A DNA stretch of 64,000 nucleotides, taken from Diphasiastrum complanatum (taxonomy: Eukaryota > Streptophyta > Lycopodiopsida > Lycopodiales > Lycopodiaceae). Location of the stretch: positions 18,811,041 through 18,875,040 of the forward strand of contig CM055093.1 in assembly GCA_029204225.1 (NCBI GenBank), in the 5' to 3' direction. The position numbers were made by a program, and so were the translations under genes. Below the pieces are notes generated by a model. That model was not told the origin of the DNA. It did not search any database and saw nothing but the letters and a program-made list of their open reading frames with translations. Below are positions 24,938-43,165 of the stretch, in pieces; the stretch's first letter is position 1; each line of letters begins with the position of its first letter.

Positions 24938-25580
24938 AGACGTCTATTAACACGACGTTAAAAAAATTATACCATTAAAAAAAAATGCCTGAACTTATGC
25001 ACTATGTGGCGAAAGGCTCATTCCATTCAATACTTCCACCTTGCTCAAAATTGAGCACTTGTATTCCAACCCTCAAGCATGCACCATCCTCACATGGTGG
25101 AAGGCTCTCAAGACAAGGTCTTCCATCCCCCAAAAGTTGTGATTTTACCCAAAGCTTAATCTTAACATTCCACATAAGAAAGCATATTCCCCTCCACATG
25201 GTACGCTAATATCCATAAGATATTTATATACTTACTATTTTCTATACTCCTCTTAGGGACTATGTTATATCCTTGATTCAAGTTACTATAATGAGTTAAA
25301 AAAACATGGTGTCCCATGAATGTTTCAAATTGCATGTGATTGCATATTTTAAATGACATCATCCTAATTGACAATCAAGATTCAATGAGGGAGGCTTCAT
25401 GATCTAAGTAGTAGTCATAAACCTTAATGATAACTAGTAGCATGAGATTTAATTGTTAGCTTGCCAACTTATGGCTAGTAGCATGCACCGGTCAACAAGC
25501 TCTCTTATTTTCTCAAAGCCCTTGATTTTTCCTACGTCTCATCCATTTGTTAGGGTGACATCTTGACAAGTCCCTTGTTT
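24938..25580 (+). repeat. Block X, right copy
   Basis: Inverted partner of 11,233-11,874. It joins block Y at 25,581-25,592 through a short sequence (AAAAATAGTCCT) missing from the left arm. No gene is recognised in it. Confidence 0.85.
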
Positions 25581-25592
25581 AAAAATAGTCCT

Positions 25593-26643
25593 CCTAGTGG
25601 TCCATTGGAAAAGCAAAGGCTCCATATACCTTTCATACTATATTAGCTGCAAAAGTGGGAGCATGAGGTGGAACGGATCCCTTGCCACATAGGGAAAAGC
25701 AAAAGTGATTGATTTTTTGGACCTAGTGCCTTTGCCTGATATGTTGAGTTGGTAAGGAAACTAGTAAGGAAAATGGGCAATGTCACCATAGAGACTCAAA
25801 TAGGACAATAATCTTGCACCACTTCATTTGACACTTACCAACCATATCATGTGAAAGAGGGGTGCTCATTATCTCGCTTGCCAAAATTTTAAAAATGGGT
25901 GGTGAGAGGCAAAGCAAAGGCAATTGCCACTAGTAGTCTAAAACCATCCTCCTCAATGTAGCCCAATTTTTTTTTTTCAACCTGTAGGTTTCTTTCTTTT
26001 TTTTTAACCTTTGCCACAAAGTGGTAAGCACACAAATTTCATTACCACATCATATAGATTGTTTAAGTGCCATCCTCCAAGGACCTTTGTCATCGTCCAA
26101 TGTGAACTCCAATGACATTGCTACCATAGCATGTTTGGTTGCAATTCTCATCTTCATTAGTTACAATTATATATGAAAATGCAATTGACAACATAACAAC
26201 TAAGACCTGAGTAAACCACAATCATGTACATACCAGCATGACTCTTCGTATGATATGTATGTACCAACATGACTCTCCATATGATATGTACGTACCAACG
26301 CGACTCTCCATATGATATGTACATACCAATCCAACTTTCCACCTACCATAGTATCACCTAATTCGAATCCATGGCAATGTCTACCTATTAGCCTACAAAT
26401 TCGTACTGTTGATCCAAGAACAATGAACAGGTCAAGCACAATTCTAGTAGAACAACAAAATAGCTTCAATAGAAATTGTATGAATGTTGGGCTTTTTTCC
26501 AAGCCCCCACATGATCCCAAGGCATTTTGGAAACGTGATCTTTACCTCCATGATGGCTGACATGTGTGCCACATCACCAACTTACTTGGCTATTATAGTT
26601 TAACAGTTAGACATGCTCAATATTAGTTACGATATGTTATATA
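25593..26643 (+). repeat. Block Y, right copy
   Basis: Direct copy of 9,336-10,385, including poly-T tracts near 25,970-26,005. It ends with ATATA (26,639-26,643), the target duplication of the neighbouring LTR. Confidence 0.9.
26226..26333. repeat. 31-bp tandem repeat in Y, right copy
   Basis: About three units of the type GTACCAACATGACTCTCC plus ATATGATATGTAC. Same array as at 9,963-10,075. Confidence 0.85.
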
Positions 26644-27166
26644 TGTGAAGGATTTCAGATCATTATGATCCAATCCACTTGAATGGTTACAAAGAGAAAT
26701 ACACTACCAATCTCATCAATGTAGAAAAATCAGCATCTACACACAAAATGAGATGCAAACACTAATAGAACTTGATCAAACTTGAATGATACGATAAAGT
26801 ACTGTTGCTATACGTACAAACCTAGCAATCTTCTGTCGTTCACCACGTGTGAAACCGAAAATAGCAATTATAGATCATTCTACACACATAGATACAAGCA
26901 ATCACAAGCATAGTGCGCCAATGGATAGTAGAACCCAAGAGAACCATGTATAAGCATGAAATGACATAGAGAAGAGAGAAGATCACTCTCTCCACGAGTT
27001 ACATTTTTTTATAGCAGGTCCAAAACCTATTTGGCCACTTGGATCTCCCTCCAAAATGCTAACCCTACTATTTTTGGGTCTAGATTCAAAGTACCCAACA
27101 TTCAAATTTGAATCTACTCAAACTCGCTAGCATCCTCTTATGATCAAACTAGTTGAATCTTTCACA
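26644..27166 (-). mobile_element. Chimeric solo LTR of copia G, right arm
   Basis: Flanked by ATATA on both sides (26,639-26,643 and 27,167-27,171), a target duplication. On the minus strand it has the first 30 or so bases of the LTR, then a short gag-tail scrap (AAGAGGATGCTAGCGAG), then the distal LTR to CCTTCACA. The gag scrap is the one fused to the LTR at 10,866 in the left arm, so the fusion predates the duplication and a second deletion followed here. Confidence 0.88.
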
Positions 27167-27830
27167 ATATATTCGTCATTCAGTATACTTGAAATATATT
27201 CCAATGCATGAAATGGCTAGAGTCCCAAGTGATGTAATTAATGAGGACCAAGCCCTTATGTGTGTGTAAGGAAACCTAAACTCAGTAGGAACACATTGGA
27301 GAGGACAGTTGGAACACATTCTTCTCTTCATTTTGGCATTACAATATTCTCATCGTAATGTGCATTCCTTTAAATAAACAACCTATGGAGATGTTAACTC
27401 TCTTCATGGATTGGATTACACTCTTTATGTGCGAAGATCATTGTTGACATCTTCAGAGCCTATAGAATCTGTTTACTAGTCTTCTTTGTTTCTTTCTTCC
27501 TCTGCCTATCAACAGAGACTGTGGGCACTTCTTGAGATTACCTTTCTTGTTTTAAGGGCCAGATTAGGCAGAAGGGTAGATAATCATTGTAGTATTGTCC
27601 TGCCTGTCAGAGGACATCCGGATGGGTCACTCTTGAACTGAATGCACATGCATAATCAACCAAAATGCAAGCCAATGCGTTCAACAAATGATATATGTTA
27701 CAGCTCAGTTGAACAACGATGAATTCTTACTTCTACTTTGCTTCAAAAATGAACTAAAATCAAATCCTACACTGCTTTACTTGCATAAATTGACAAAACA
27801 AGAAACAAAAACTAATTTACAACATATTAG
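27167..27830. other. Noncoding arm sequence, right copy
   Basis: Partner of 7,573-8,241. No gene seen. Confidence 0.5.
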
Positions 27831-28421
27831 AAAACATGAAATCTAAACCCAAGTAGGAAAGCAAGAAAACTAATCCACTCTAAATCCACAACCACACACA
27901 ATATGAATGGAAGGGCATCATCATAGGGGCATCACTCAAGAAAACCATCATGATCAAGGAGCTCAATGGATGCATCTAACTCATGGAGGCTCTTCTCATT
28001 TCAGCATGGAGTTGATACAATACACAAAAAACTCCTCTTCACAAAGAGGGAGTCTCTTAAATAAGCAAGAGAGCTCCTTAGGTGGCATCCTAGTGGAATT
28101 CCCACATTTCACAAATTACAAGTGGAATAATGCTCTCCACTAGAGGTCACCATCAAAAGGTGGCTCACTCTACTTTCTTTAAGAGGGGTCTACTTGCATT
28201 TATTACATTTGCTTAGAAATACTAGTTCCTACATGGTCATTCCATCTTCCGGGATTCACCATGAGGCTTACACAGTTCTTGCTTGCCATTCCTAACTAGC
28301 ATTTCTCGGCTCCCATTCTCGGCTCTCAGTCTTCATTAGTCTCGTGTTCTCAGGTGAGAGGTGCTCTTGCTCTGTCCGAGTATCTTGGGGATTCGACAGA
28401 ATCAGCCAACAATCACTCACA
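27831..28421 (+). mobile_element. Copia I LTR, right copy (start missing)
   Basis: Ends AATCACTCACA at 28,421 and is followed by the primer site TGGTATTACAG. It lacks about 140 bp present at 7,430-7,572 in the left arm, including the LTR start. The join lies at a short shared TTC. Confidence 0.72.
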
Positions 28422-29104
28422 TGGTATTACAGCCCACTAATGGTTTAGACTGCATCTATTTTGGCATGCAGTTTAAAATCTAGATATAATTTAGTTTTCA
28501 AAGCATTTTCTTTACTAGAAAATTGCAACACATACAAAGTTTTGGTTCTGTTTGAATGTTTGTTGAATTCCATGTGCACAATGTTGTTGTGAAGAATGTC
28601 AAATGTCCAATTAATCTTCTTCGGGTTGCAAATCCAAGCCATTTGAAGGTGATTAACCACCCCATAGTGGTAGAAAAAAGAAGAGTAATGCAATAGACAA
28701 CCATCAAGAAGGAGAATATGGCAATTTTGTTGCACACAAACACAAGTTTCAGTGTGAAATGAGAGAAAAACAACTGTCTTGTGTATAATGATGTATGCAC
28801 AATGGATGCTGATATATATCTCTGAATGTTGGTTTTAGACTCATTCTTAAGCAAAGTAGCTAACCTATTTAATGAATCTTTTGTAGTTCCTTTTCACAAT
28901 ATTAAGCATGAACCAATATTTCTTTGGAATGATTTTGAATGATGCAAATGAATGGATCTAATCAATGTGTTTTAGATCCCTCTTGATCCGAAAATCTCTT
29001 TGATAGCTATTGAGATTCAACTACACTCTCAAATCTTAGTTTTTCATGCAAAATCTCATCAAGCTTGATGCATGCAATCCATCCTTAGGCTAGCTCTAAT
29101 ACCA
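28422..29104. mobile_element. Head-to-head copia leaders, right copy
   Basis: Partner of 6,166-6,849. Leader of I on the plus strand, leader of H on the minus strand with its primer site (TGGTATTAGAGCTAGCCT) at 29,087-29,104. Open frames on the minus strand here have no recognised domain. Confidence 0.5.
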
Positions 29105-30815
<1,711 letters not shown>

Positions 30816-32108
30816 TTGCACCCTCGCCCCATACACCATGACAACCGCCTAGATCAAATACAAGGCCCCTGGAATCCACTGCGGGTAGAGAAGAGAATAC
30901 CCCGGATAGATGCGCCAAAGTACGACGAGAAATCAGACCCAGTAAGATTCCTCCAGAATTTCGACAACACTTGTAAGCTTAATGGTGACAGCTCTGAAAC
31001 CGAAAAGGTGAGGCTGTTCCCTATGATTCTTCAAGGCGACGCCAAGGAATGGTTTTTAAACGTTGAAGGCCCGAACAACACGTCTTAAGAGACCATCACT
31101 GCAACACTCATCAAAAGGTTTCCAAGCTCACCCAAAGCCCTTTTATCCAATTGACTCAGATCAAGATGTGAAGCAAAGAATCAGTACGCACCTCCATCGA
31201 GCACTTCAAGTGTCTTAAAGTAGACTGTGTCGATGGTAAAATCACTGAGAAAATGGCCATTAAATTATTCCTACTCTAGTTACCCAAGGCCATCAGGAGA
31301 GAATTGAAACCCGTAGACTCTTACATGACGCTAAAGGACGTGATGGATGATGCCATCCGAGAAGAAGATGAAGGGTCTGACGAGGATTACGATTATCGTG
31401 AGAAAAAGGGTAAGGGACTGGCTAAACACGAGACTTCACGTATTGAAGAATCTGCCTCAACTAGCACGATCGACATCCTTCAGCATCTAGAAGGTTGGTA
31501 ACGGGCACACCAAGCACAAATGGAGAAGTTGACCTCAGAGTTCCAAAATGCTAAAGGATGTGCCAAAAAGACCTTCCATATCCATGGAAATATATGGTGC
31601 CCTGTGTGTGCTCAACGCCATGCTGCCAACGCGTGCCCACATGCAAGAATGTACTATCAGCAAGATCCATCTTCCCAACAAGCTGGAATATTTGCGACAA
31701 CACCACCACCGCCATCATCAATAAGCAGTTGGTTTTACGTAAGCGCTACAATATCCACGCTTTTCCAATTGCCTCACCATGGCCATCAAATCATCAGTAA
31801 AGTGACAGCTTGTACCAATGAAGGGCTCTCAAGTCAAATCAAAGGAAAATGCTAAGTGCAAACCGACACAGACGATGAGTGTTCCTACCAACGCCAACAA
31901 CGATGCTTCATTGGACGAACATACATTGAGCAGTGGTCAAAATCGTGTCTCACGCATATACTACTACTGTTCTACATCATTCATTCGATCATATGTGGAG
32001 GCCACAAGAAGCACAAGTCATCAACAAGCAATATCCCATAGGCCTACGCAAACTGAAGGAATCTCCCGTCAATCAGAGATTGAAGCTATGAGCGCACAAC
32101 CTCAATAA
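30816..32108 (+). pseudogene. Ty3/gypsy-type gag pseudogene, right copy
   Basis: Same gag as 3,294-4,520. The core runs 30,816-31,088 and ends at a TAA where the left copy has TGG (Trp) in NNTSW. The acidic linker is at 31,304-31,501 and the knuckle region (WCPVCAQRHAANACPHA) at 31,520-31,855. Each lies in a different frame or is separated by stops. Unlike the left copy, the sequence continues into its own 3' region. Confidence 0.8.
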
Positions 32109-33302
32109 CAAAGCTATTTTCAAAGGTGAGCAATGATGATTCCGTGTAGAATTGTACAAAGAGCATTGGTTATATTATGGACAGATATGGAAATCCACAC
32201 AAGACCCATCTCATTCCTTTTTTCCATCCATTCATTCTCTCATGTTCCACCATATAATACATCTTGCAGCTTCATCTCACTTCCCCCATCCTTGTCTCAA
32301 GTCTTCATTTCCACCCAATGGATCGATCTGAACTTGCTCTGGGTTATGAATTGAAACACTTTGTAAAGCAAATGACTCTACGACATCTGCAGCAGACCAT
32401 TGATGTTGTTTAAAAACTCCAAGGGAATAAAACAAGAATGATAGAGGCCCTCACCAATAAAATGCCAGTCGTGTTGTCGCAAAAGAGATCAGCTTCTTGA
32501 TAATTCCAAAGCACATGACTATGTGTATGAAAAAAAAAATGTCATACAAGTCTCTAGATACAATTGCTACGATTCAAAGAGCTCTCAAATTGTGCAAAGA
32601 GCTCAAAGAAGTTGCAGTGGCACAACAACGTCAAAAGAGGAGATATCTGTCAACAAAGTACTTTCGGAGACAATAGTTTATCAACTACAGTACCTTTGTG
32701 TTCGTGAAGCAGACAAATATACACCATCTACAACATACCATTCACATATTTTGGCGTTGAAGCAACGAACTCAAGGATGTTAGAGGTTTCCAACAACGAT
32801 TATGAGCCATGTCTTAAGTCCAAAAAAAAACAAAAAAAATTCAAACAGCTGCAAGAAATGGCAAATGGAAAACTTCTGCTGACAAAAGTGCTTTCAAAAG
32901 ACAGTAATGAGCAAAGGAATTTTGATCCATCCAGTCCCTTCCATCTATCCATCTTCACCACTTTCGAGATTACAACACCCCCTATCACACCCACTCCATC
33001 TTCATCTCACTGCCGTTCAGTAACCCCTTGTGTGACATTCACATCATGTCTCAAGAAATACTAAGCTTGTGTACATCATCCATTGAATCATTTGCGTGAG
33101 CAATTGGAACCAAGTAATCAACGAGCCAACTCCAACATGATTCAATCCAAATCTTCTGGAGATGCTCGTACTTCAGCACTTTAGAAAAAAAATAAGTTCC
33201 ACATCTACAAGCTACACCGACTTTGACTCCTCCAGCACTATAAGGAGTGGGGTCTTAACATTGCACTTGACGTGGGACCACCAAGTTCTTAACGGAGGGG
33301 AT
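32109..33302 (+). mobile_element. Gypsy element 3' internal region, right arm only
   Basis: No clear domain. It ends in GGGACCACCAA (33,274-33,284), six bases, then the purine tract AACGGAGGGGAT (33,291-33,302), as expected just before a 3' LTR. Protease, RT and integrase are missing, so the element is deleted internally. Confidence 0.55.
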
Positions 33303-34074
33303 AATCTAGGCTGATATTCCAAGGAATATTCTAGCCATCCTGTAGAACATCTTAAAAAATACAAGCAGGATAGGATCTAAACGTAGAACTTGCCCAGCAA
33401 GTTTAGGCTTTTACGGTATCCGTACTGGCTTAAGTTATTTAGTTCTAAGTTTAAATTGCAATGGGCACTGCACATAGATATGTAATATCAAGTTAAGTAA
33501 AAGTTAGTCACAAAGGCCTATTGGGGGTTTGTCCCATGGCACTAGTGTGATTCAAAGTTAAGTTAGTCTCTGAGGCTTACTTGTCCCACAGTGCATTTCT
33601 GTAAGTGACCACCACTCCAAGTATAAATAGGAGTGGAAGAGTCCATTTTCGAGAAGAACCTCATTTGTAATACATGCCTATCTTTCTCTCTAAGTGTTCT
33701 CCCTTGTGTGGTTTCATGGACTGTGTTACTTCACATTGTATTGTATATTATTCATCTGGCAACAGGTTAAATTAATCTAGGCCCTCCATTCTCTAGTAGG
33801 GTAAGCCTTAGAGGATGAGATTTAGTTTAGGGTTTTATCTTTTAGGTTAAGCCGTCATTTGTTAGAAACTAAGGAGAGAAAAGAGAGAAGAGTGGATCTT
33901 ACCCATCAAAATACTCACCACCATGCTCATGACTGTCTTTCTTGCATCCATATCCAAACTAGTTGGAGAAGCCATAGTGTAGACTAGTTGGGAGACTACC
34001 ATAGTCATGCTAGTTGGAGCAATAGCCGGTGTGGATGCTGAAGATCCAACATGTAGACAATCATTGTTGAAGTT
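33303..34074 (+). mobile_element. Probable gypsy 3' LTR
   Basis: Starts after the polypurine tract and contains a good TATA box (TATAAATA at 33,622-33,629) set between CCACTCC and GGAGTGG. The end was not located; it must lie before the copia A LTR at 34,075. Confidence 0.5.
33622..33629 (+). promoter_or_regulatory. TATA box in gypsy LTR
   Basis: TATAAATA in the centre of an inverted repeat (CCACTCC/GGAGTGG), about 320 bp into the LTR. Position suits an LTR promoter. Confidence 0.5.
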
Positions 34075-34956
34075 GTAATGAGGATGATAATTGATAACAC
34101 AAATTAATTCCTCTGATAGCTAATAACGTAAGAGTCAATGACATCCATTCTTCTACCTTCTCAAGGTTTTGTAGACAACCACGGAAGGCATAGACGTTAT
34201 CGCTATGGAAGTATGATGATTGAAGTGTGTTATCAGAACATGAAAGAGTGAATAAAATCAGATAATTCAACACACAATAATGCGAAAGAAAAATCCTACC
34301 TTATGCTTTAATTAAATGAGTTGAGTACAACGACTCTTTATGAATATTGTGTGCAAGATAAGCTAGAATACAAATCACTACAATGTCTATTATGAGATGG
34401 CTTACAATAGTGCGTAGCACACTGTGTCTCACACTATTATGCACACTTAAAACTCTCTTGCGATCACCTCTCAATGATCGTTCTACACCTCGCTACTGAA
34501 CGTATCTTTGATACATGAACAAACAAACAACGTTTTGATGTTGGCATTTAGTCATTATTTATTGACGCACTAACCATCTTGTAATCTACTAATTAATTGT
34601 ACAATTAACAAATCCTGTAATAGATGGTAGTATTTATGACTAACAAGTCTTATTGCAGTTTGCAACAATGTGTAGAATGCCGCAAAATTGATCGCATTTG
34701 TTATCTCTTAAAAACACTGTATTTTTGCAGGTGCCACATTTTTTGGGATTTTGAAAAGGCCCAAAATGACGAGTTCTGCTTATATCTTTGATCCTTTGCA
34801 CTTTTCGCATTTATCGTCTAAGCCAAAACTTTGTGTAAAACTATAGATACCTGAACTATCAGCATCTGCAGCTGACGGAAAGAGAAGAGATTGGTAGGAA
34901 ATAAAAACTTGCAGCTATTTAGATGGATTAGAGTGTGAAGGACATTAACTCCAACA
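34075..34956 (-). mobile_element. Copia A 3' LTR, full length (right arm)
   Basis: The minus strand starts TGTTGGAG at 34,956, right after the polypurine tract (34,957-34,965), and ends CTTCAACA at 34,075, giving 882 bp with TGTTG...CAACA ends. Only the first 117 bp survive in the left arm. The end is chosen from the terminal inverted repeat, so it is moderately sure. Confidence 0.65.
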
Positions 34957-37249
<2,293 letters not shown>

Positions 37250-37397
37250 GAAAGGATTCATAAGATGATGTAAGAAGTGATAGACTAGTTACTTTTAGGA
37301 ACTTTACAAAAGCCAAGTTTGTTTTTAATTACTATTTGTGCCCCATGACACTTATTAGCCTAAGGCCCAATGCTGGACTTACACACACGGGATGCCA
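37250..37397 (-). mobile_element. LTR start fragment, right copy
   Basis: Inverted partner of 696-844, starting TGGCATCCCGTGTG at 37,397. It lies back to back with the plus-strand K ORF that begins about 50 bp away. Confidence 0.5.
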
Positions 37398-37444
37398 ACT
37401 AGTCACCCATTTCTAATACTTCGTATGCTGCAAGCCCTTGCCAA

Positions 37445-38080
37445 TTGCGGGTGAATCCTTACTATGTGCCAATGCCGCGACGCAACAAATGGAAAGATTT
37501 GGGGATTCCAGTGGGACAAGTTAACATCCACACCCCAAATTGGACCATTATATACCAGAAGTACAACTGGCAAATCTCAGTTGATTTTTATCGGGCCCTT
37601 CATCTTTATGCTACTAAGTATAGAAATTCGTCAGATCCAACTGTTAGACAATCTGCGCTTTTTGCAAATGATTTGACAATGTTGGCGTCCATATCACCAC
37701 AATGGGATGATTGTCTTCTAGTGTTGGCTTTCGATCTAAATGTTCAGATGGTGTCCGACGCGGTACAAGATCAACTGCCACTAGCCAGGTTATTATACTA
37801 TCGAGCTGCGATGTTGGGCGGAGCATGGGAGTCTAGATTTATAGCTTGGGCAACCTCGAACTGGATTGTAGGGGTGTATAAGTGCTTTTTACCACACAAG
37901 AAGGATTTCAACACCAAACGCCTCAAATTCATGGAAGGAGAATCTCATCAAGGTCTAAAGAGAGGCCAACCAGTGCCCGAAATAAATAATCTCGCGAGGT
38001 GTCGTGAGACCGCCACCAATTTTGGTGGGAGATACTGTTGGAGGGTTTGCAGATTCCAAGGCAACCCTAACCCTAGCTAA
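37445..38080 (+). CDS. Unrecognised ORF at the 3' end of an LTR element (K)
   Basis: An open frame of about 211 codons with no ATG at its start; the frame is open upstream, and the first in-frame ATG is at 37,469. The true start lies outside or was lost at the arm boundary. It contains NPYYVPMPRRNKW, PNWTIIYQKYNWQ, and a helical-looking stretch (LPLARLLYYRAAMLGGAW). I do not recognise a family. The stop (38,078-38,080) is three bases before the purine tract GTGAGGGGGA (38,084-38,093), which precedes an LTR start at 38,096. The ORF therefore sits where the last gene of an LTR retrotransposon ends. It resembles the ORF at 55,441-56,526 in position and in motifs (NPYY, YQK). Possibly a derived gag, or an extra 3' ORF. 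Confidence 0.5.
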   Translation: MRVNPYYVPMPRRNKWKDLGIPVGQVNIHTPNWTIIYQKYNWQISVDFYRALHLYATKYRNSSDPTVRQSALFANDLTMLASISPQWDDCLLVLAFDLNVQMVSDAVQDQLPLARLLYYRAAMLGGAWESRFIAWATSNWIVGVYKCFLPHKKDFNTKRLKFMEGESHQGLKRGQPVPEINNLARCRETATNFGGRYCWRVCRFQGNPNPS

Positions 38081-38083
38081 TAA

Positions 38084-38870
<787 letters not shown>

Positions 38871-38959
38871 TTTGTGAAAAGTTTTAAAATTGATAGGATT
38901 TATTGTGTTTGAAGTTGCTAGACTTTTAAAGAGTGTGTTTCAATCTTAAAGAGTGCAAA

Positions 38960-39840
38960 AGTTCATAATATTGTAGGTTGATGTTGTTGATCAAGTGTCA
39001 TCAATTCTATGTGTTGGATTTGCTAGTCTTTTTGTGCAAGAAAGAGATTTGAGAGGTTATATATCTTTGTGATTTCTTCTTGGATTCATTTGTTGACTTT
39101 CAAGAGAGTGCTAAGTGCATTGGGACAAGTTGAAAGAGAAGATCAAATCATTGCGACATGGGACAAATGGAGGCTTCATATTGGAGAGCAATGATAGGCT
39201 TACCTCAAGTAACTATTCAACTTGGAAGTCTCTCCTTGAGATGAATGAGTTGGCGAATATTGTTGTAGGTGTGGAGGAGAGACCTTTGGCACCTTAAGAA
39301 CAATTGAGGTGTGATAGGAGAGATAAATGTGACAAATGAACTTCTCAAAGAAGTTGGTAAGTGCACTACATCTAGTGGGGCTTGGAAAACTCTAAAGAAG
39401 ATTTATGAGTCCAAGTATACATCAAGAATTCTAACCCTTAGGAGGCAAATCTTTCAAAGTTTGCAAAAGAAGGATGAAAGTGCTCATGCTTTTGTTTTGA
39501 GGGTTAAAGCATTCAATGATGAGTTAACATGTATTGATAAAAGCATTAAGGAGATAGAACTTGTTGTTCTTAATGGCTTTTTTGTTGGATGATCAAGCTA
39601 ATGTTGTTCAAAATTTTGCTATTCAAAAGACATTGCCAAGTATGGAGGACCTGCAAAAAAATCTTGGTGAATGAGAAGTTTAGGCTTCTATCAAAAGGAG
39701 GATCTATTTCCATATCTTAAGTTGGAGAGGAGGAGGCTATGCTCCCAAAGGGCAAGTTCAAGGACAAGAGCAAATGAAAGTGGTCTAAAAGACAAAATCA
39801 AGAAGCAAGACAATTACTTTTGATGAAAAAATTCAAGTGA
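38960..39840 (+). pseudogene. Copia gag relic of family G2
   Basis: Colinear with 47,840-48,720: the leader (CATTTGTTGACTTTCAAGAGAG), then gag (NDRLTSSNYSTWKSLLEMNE), then TTSSGAWKTLKKIYESKYTS and QKKDESAHAFVLRVKAFNDE. Stops and frameshifts occur after EERPLAP, near 39,585 and near 39,650. No zinc knuckle or pol. It carries more changes than the copy at 48,000, so it is an older relic. Confidence 0.85.
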
Positions 39841-42329
39841 TTATTTTTTAATGTCTTCTTGTTTGCTAACCAATGATGGAATCCATGGTGGATTGTTTGT
39901 GGAGCAAACTTTCATAGGACATGTCACAAAGAGTACTTCCCTTCTTTTGTGCCTTATGAAAGAGAGAAGAAAATCATCAACATTTTCTTGTAGATTGGAG
40001 ACAAATAATATGCATGAGTTGAAAATGTACAATGATCTTAATGAAATTCAAGTTGGAAGGCTTGTTGTCCTTTTGTTTTTCAAATAGTAAAATCTTATAA
40101 ACTTTTAAATTTAATTTTATATTTATTTTTCAAATACAATCAATTTAAAATAATAAATGTTCTAGTCATTATAATTAGTTTTAAATAAGTTAAATATGTA
40201 TTTTTAAAAAAAAATTAACATATAAATGAATCTTAGATGTTTTAAATTGTTCAAATTACTTAAAATCATAATTATTTTTCAAAATTTAATTCTAAATTTT
40301 GATAACTTGACATTATTTTGAGATTTTTTAAATCAATAATTTGTTTGCATTCGAATTTGTTTAATAGATGCAAATTTTTAAAAAATAAAATAAAATAAAA
40401 TTTGATAGCTTAAATCTTTTTTTACTCGTAAATCTCAAGATAATGAGATTCTTTGAATTTTTAGTTATACTTATAAATTTAACATTCGAAATCTAGGCTT
40501 TTTTTTTTTTTAAATCAAGTAAAAAAGAACGAGTCTCTAGATTACTTCTCTTTTTTTTTTGTCACTGTATTAGTAGCAAACATAGCACAATTGATTTGGC
40601 CTCTTTATTAATTAGTATGTTGAGCTAATCATATTCTAACTTATCACCATGACTACATTTAACAAAACTTATTGTTGCACACATGGCCTAACTACAAGTG
40701 GGACATGACAATTCCTCATCACCATGATTAATTTATAAATCTAGATTGTGAATAATTGAAACTTTTGGACCTTAATTGAAACTAATCAAGGTGCAAGAGA
40801 TTAAATGCATTGCTACATTCATCTCCATCAATATTAAAAGCTAATATTGACACATTGTAGACTAGCAAGCAATAACAATAAAAAAACAAGTGTCAAATAA
40901 AATCAAAATTGACAAAAATAAAATCAAGATAATAGTTGATTGGCCAATTTCTCAACTTGTTACACAAGTTATATCATCCTTAGAAATTATGATTTTTTTT
41001 TTTTAAACTTATTGAGAATTACGCTAATGTAGCAACACCTCTCAATAATGTGACAAAAGAGATTATTAATATATTAAAAAAAAAAAAAGTCAACCTTGTC
41101 CACCATATGAAATGAAAAACTGAATCAAAGTTTTGAAAAGCTTAAGACCCTAGTTGTTTCAACTTATTATTAAAGATATTGAAACACGACTCTGTTCATA
41201 TGAGTGTTAAACATAGCCATCTAGTCATTAAAAGAGAGCAATATAAAAAATTTGTTGGCCATTAATGCCTAATTGGTCCCATCCATACCTTTTTCATTAT
41301 TTTATCATTGTTTATTCTAAGTCACTCGCTTTAGGTAACATTTTATAAGGTCCACTTGAGTGGGAAATAAGTTACTTGGATAATGACTAGAATTATTAGA
41401 GAGTGGTGACTACCTTAGAGTCACTACCTTCTCACACCTAAATAAAAAGGTGAGAGAGGAAAGAGAAAGATCAAGAAGACCAAGGCCAAGCTTAGATAAA
41501 CTAAAAATATATCCATAATGGATTTTTGGTGACCATTTTGCCCATTTTTAAATGGATTAAAAAGCAAAATAGTCACCTATTTTTTTTAAAAAAAAATTAG
41601 TGCAAATTCTACTTGCGTTTGCAACATGGCAACATCAAATTGATCTCAAATTTTTTTAGTGCTAATTCTGCTTGCACCTATCACATGGCAAAAAGGGTCC
41701 AAAAATCCATAACGCAATGGAAGGGGCCGAGCAAAGGCCATTCTACCCAATTCGGATTTCCAAAAAATTTAGATTCAACCCCTCCAGGCCTCGCCTAAAA
41801 ACATTTTGAAAATCCTTACCGGGCAGAATAGCCTGTGCCCAACTCCTTCCATAATACAAAAGGTGTTTTTGCCTTTATCAATGGTGTCCTCACGTTTTAA
41901 AACTCATTAGGCACTAATGTCTTAGCAATGAAACCATGAAAAATTCCTGGTAAACGCACCTCCATCTTTGCACACAACAGGCTGAAAGAAGATTTGAATT
42001 ACAAATGAAGGAAAACGAAAAGAGAACAAAATTTTCTAAAGAAATCCATTCACAAAGCTGGGGCCAGGGACCCAAACCCTAGGGACTGGGGTTACCTAAG
42101 CCCCAAACCAAGGTAGATTAAATAAACATCTTAACTTCAATTGTAGCAGTCAAGCTGGACTGCATTGATCGACTTTTTCCAAGCATGCGTTGTGTCTACC
42201 AAACACATTCGGCCAAACTAAAGTGTACTTTAGAATAACATAAACATAGCACAAATGCATTAAAAGCAACACAAACTGTACCTGTTATGCTAGATCCTTC
42301 TACACAGTGAGGACATAACTTTTTCACAA
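39841..42329. other. AT-rich intergenic region
   Basis: No gene or LTR recognised. 40,080-41,100 is extremely AT-rich with many A and T runs. 41,580-41,880 shows two similar stretches (AATTCTACTTGCGTTTGCAACATGGC and a diverged copy about 60 bp on). Confidence 0.5.
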
Positions 42330-42335
42330 TTTATT
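42330..42335 (-). terminator. Candidate polyadenylation signal of histone H4
   Basis: AATAAA on the minus strand, 223 bp after the H4 stop codon. Plant histone mRNAs are polyadenylated. No functional evidence. Confidence 0.3.
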
Positions 42336-42557
42336 CTCTTAGAAGAAGTCACAAGGTGCAGTCATCTCCACCGTGCTTAAGCATTCTCCACTACAAACTA
42401 TATGCAAGCAAAACAAAAATGATTCTTAGCTAGACTGCTCCAATTTCTTCCAACTACATTCGCACACGCTGACCTAAAATGGTCTAAATCGAAGAGTGAA
42501 ATTTGTAATCATATGTGGTGTTAATAAACACCTTATAGTAAATGGAGATATAAACAC

Positions 42558-43165
<608 letters not shown>

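Noticed and set aside
40080-41100. AT-rich tract as a matrix attachment region or origin
   Set aside because: Composition alone; no defining motif could be shown.
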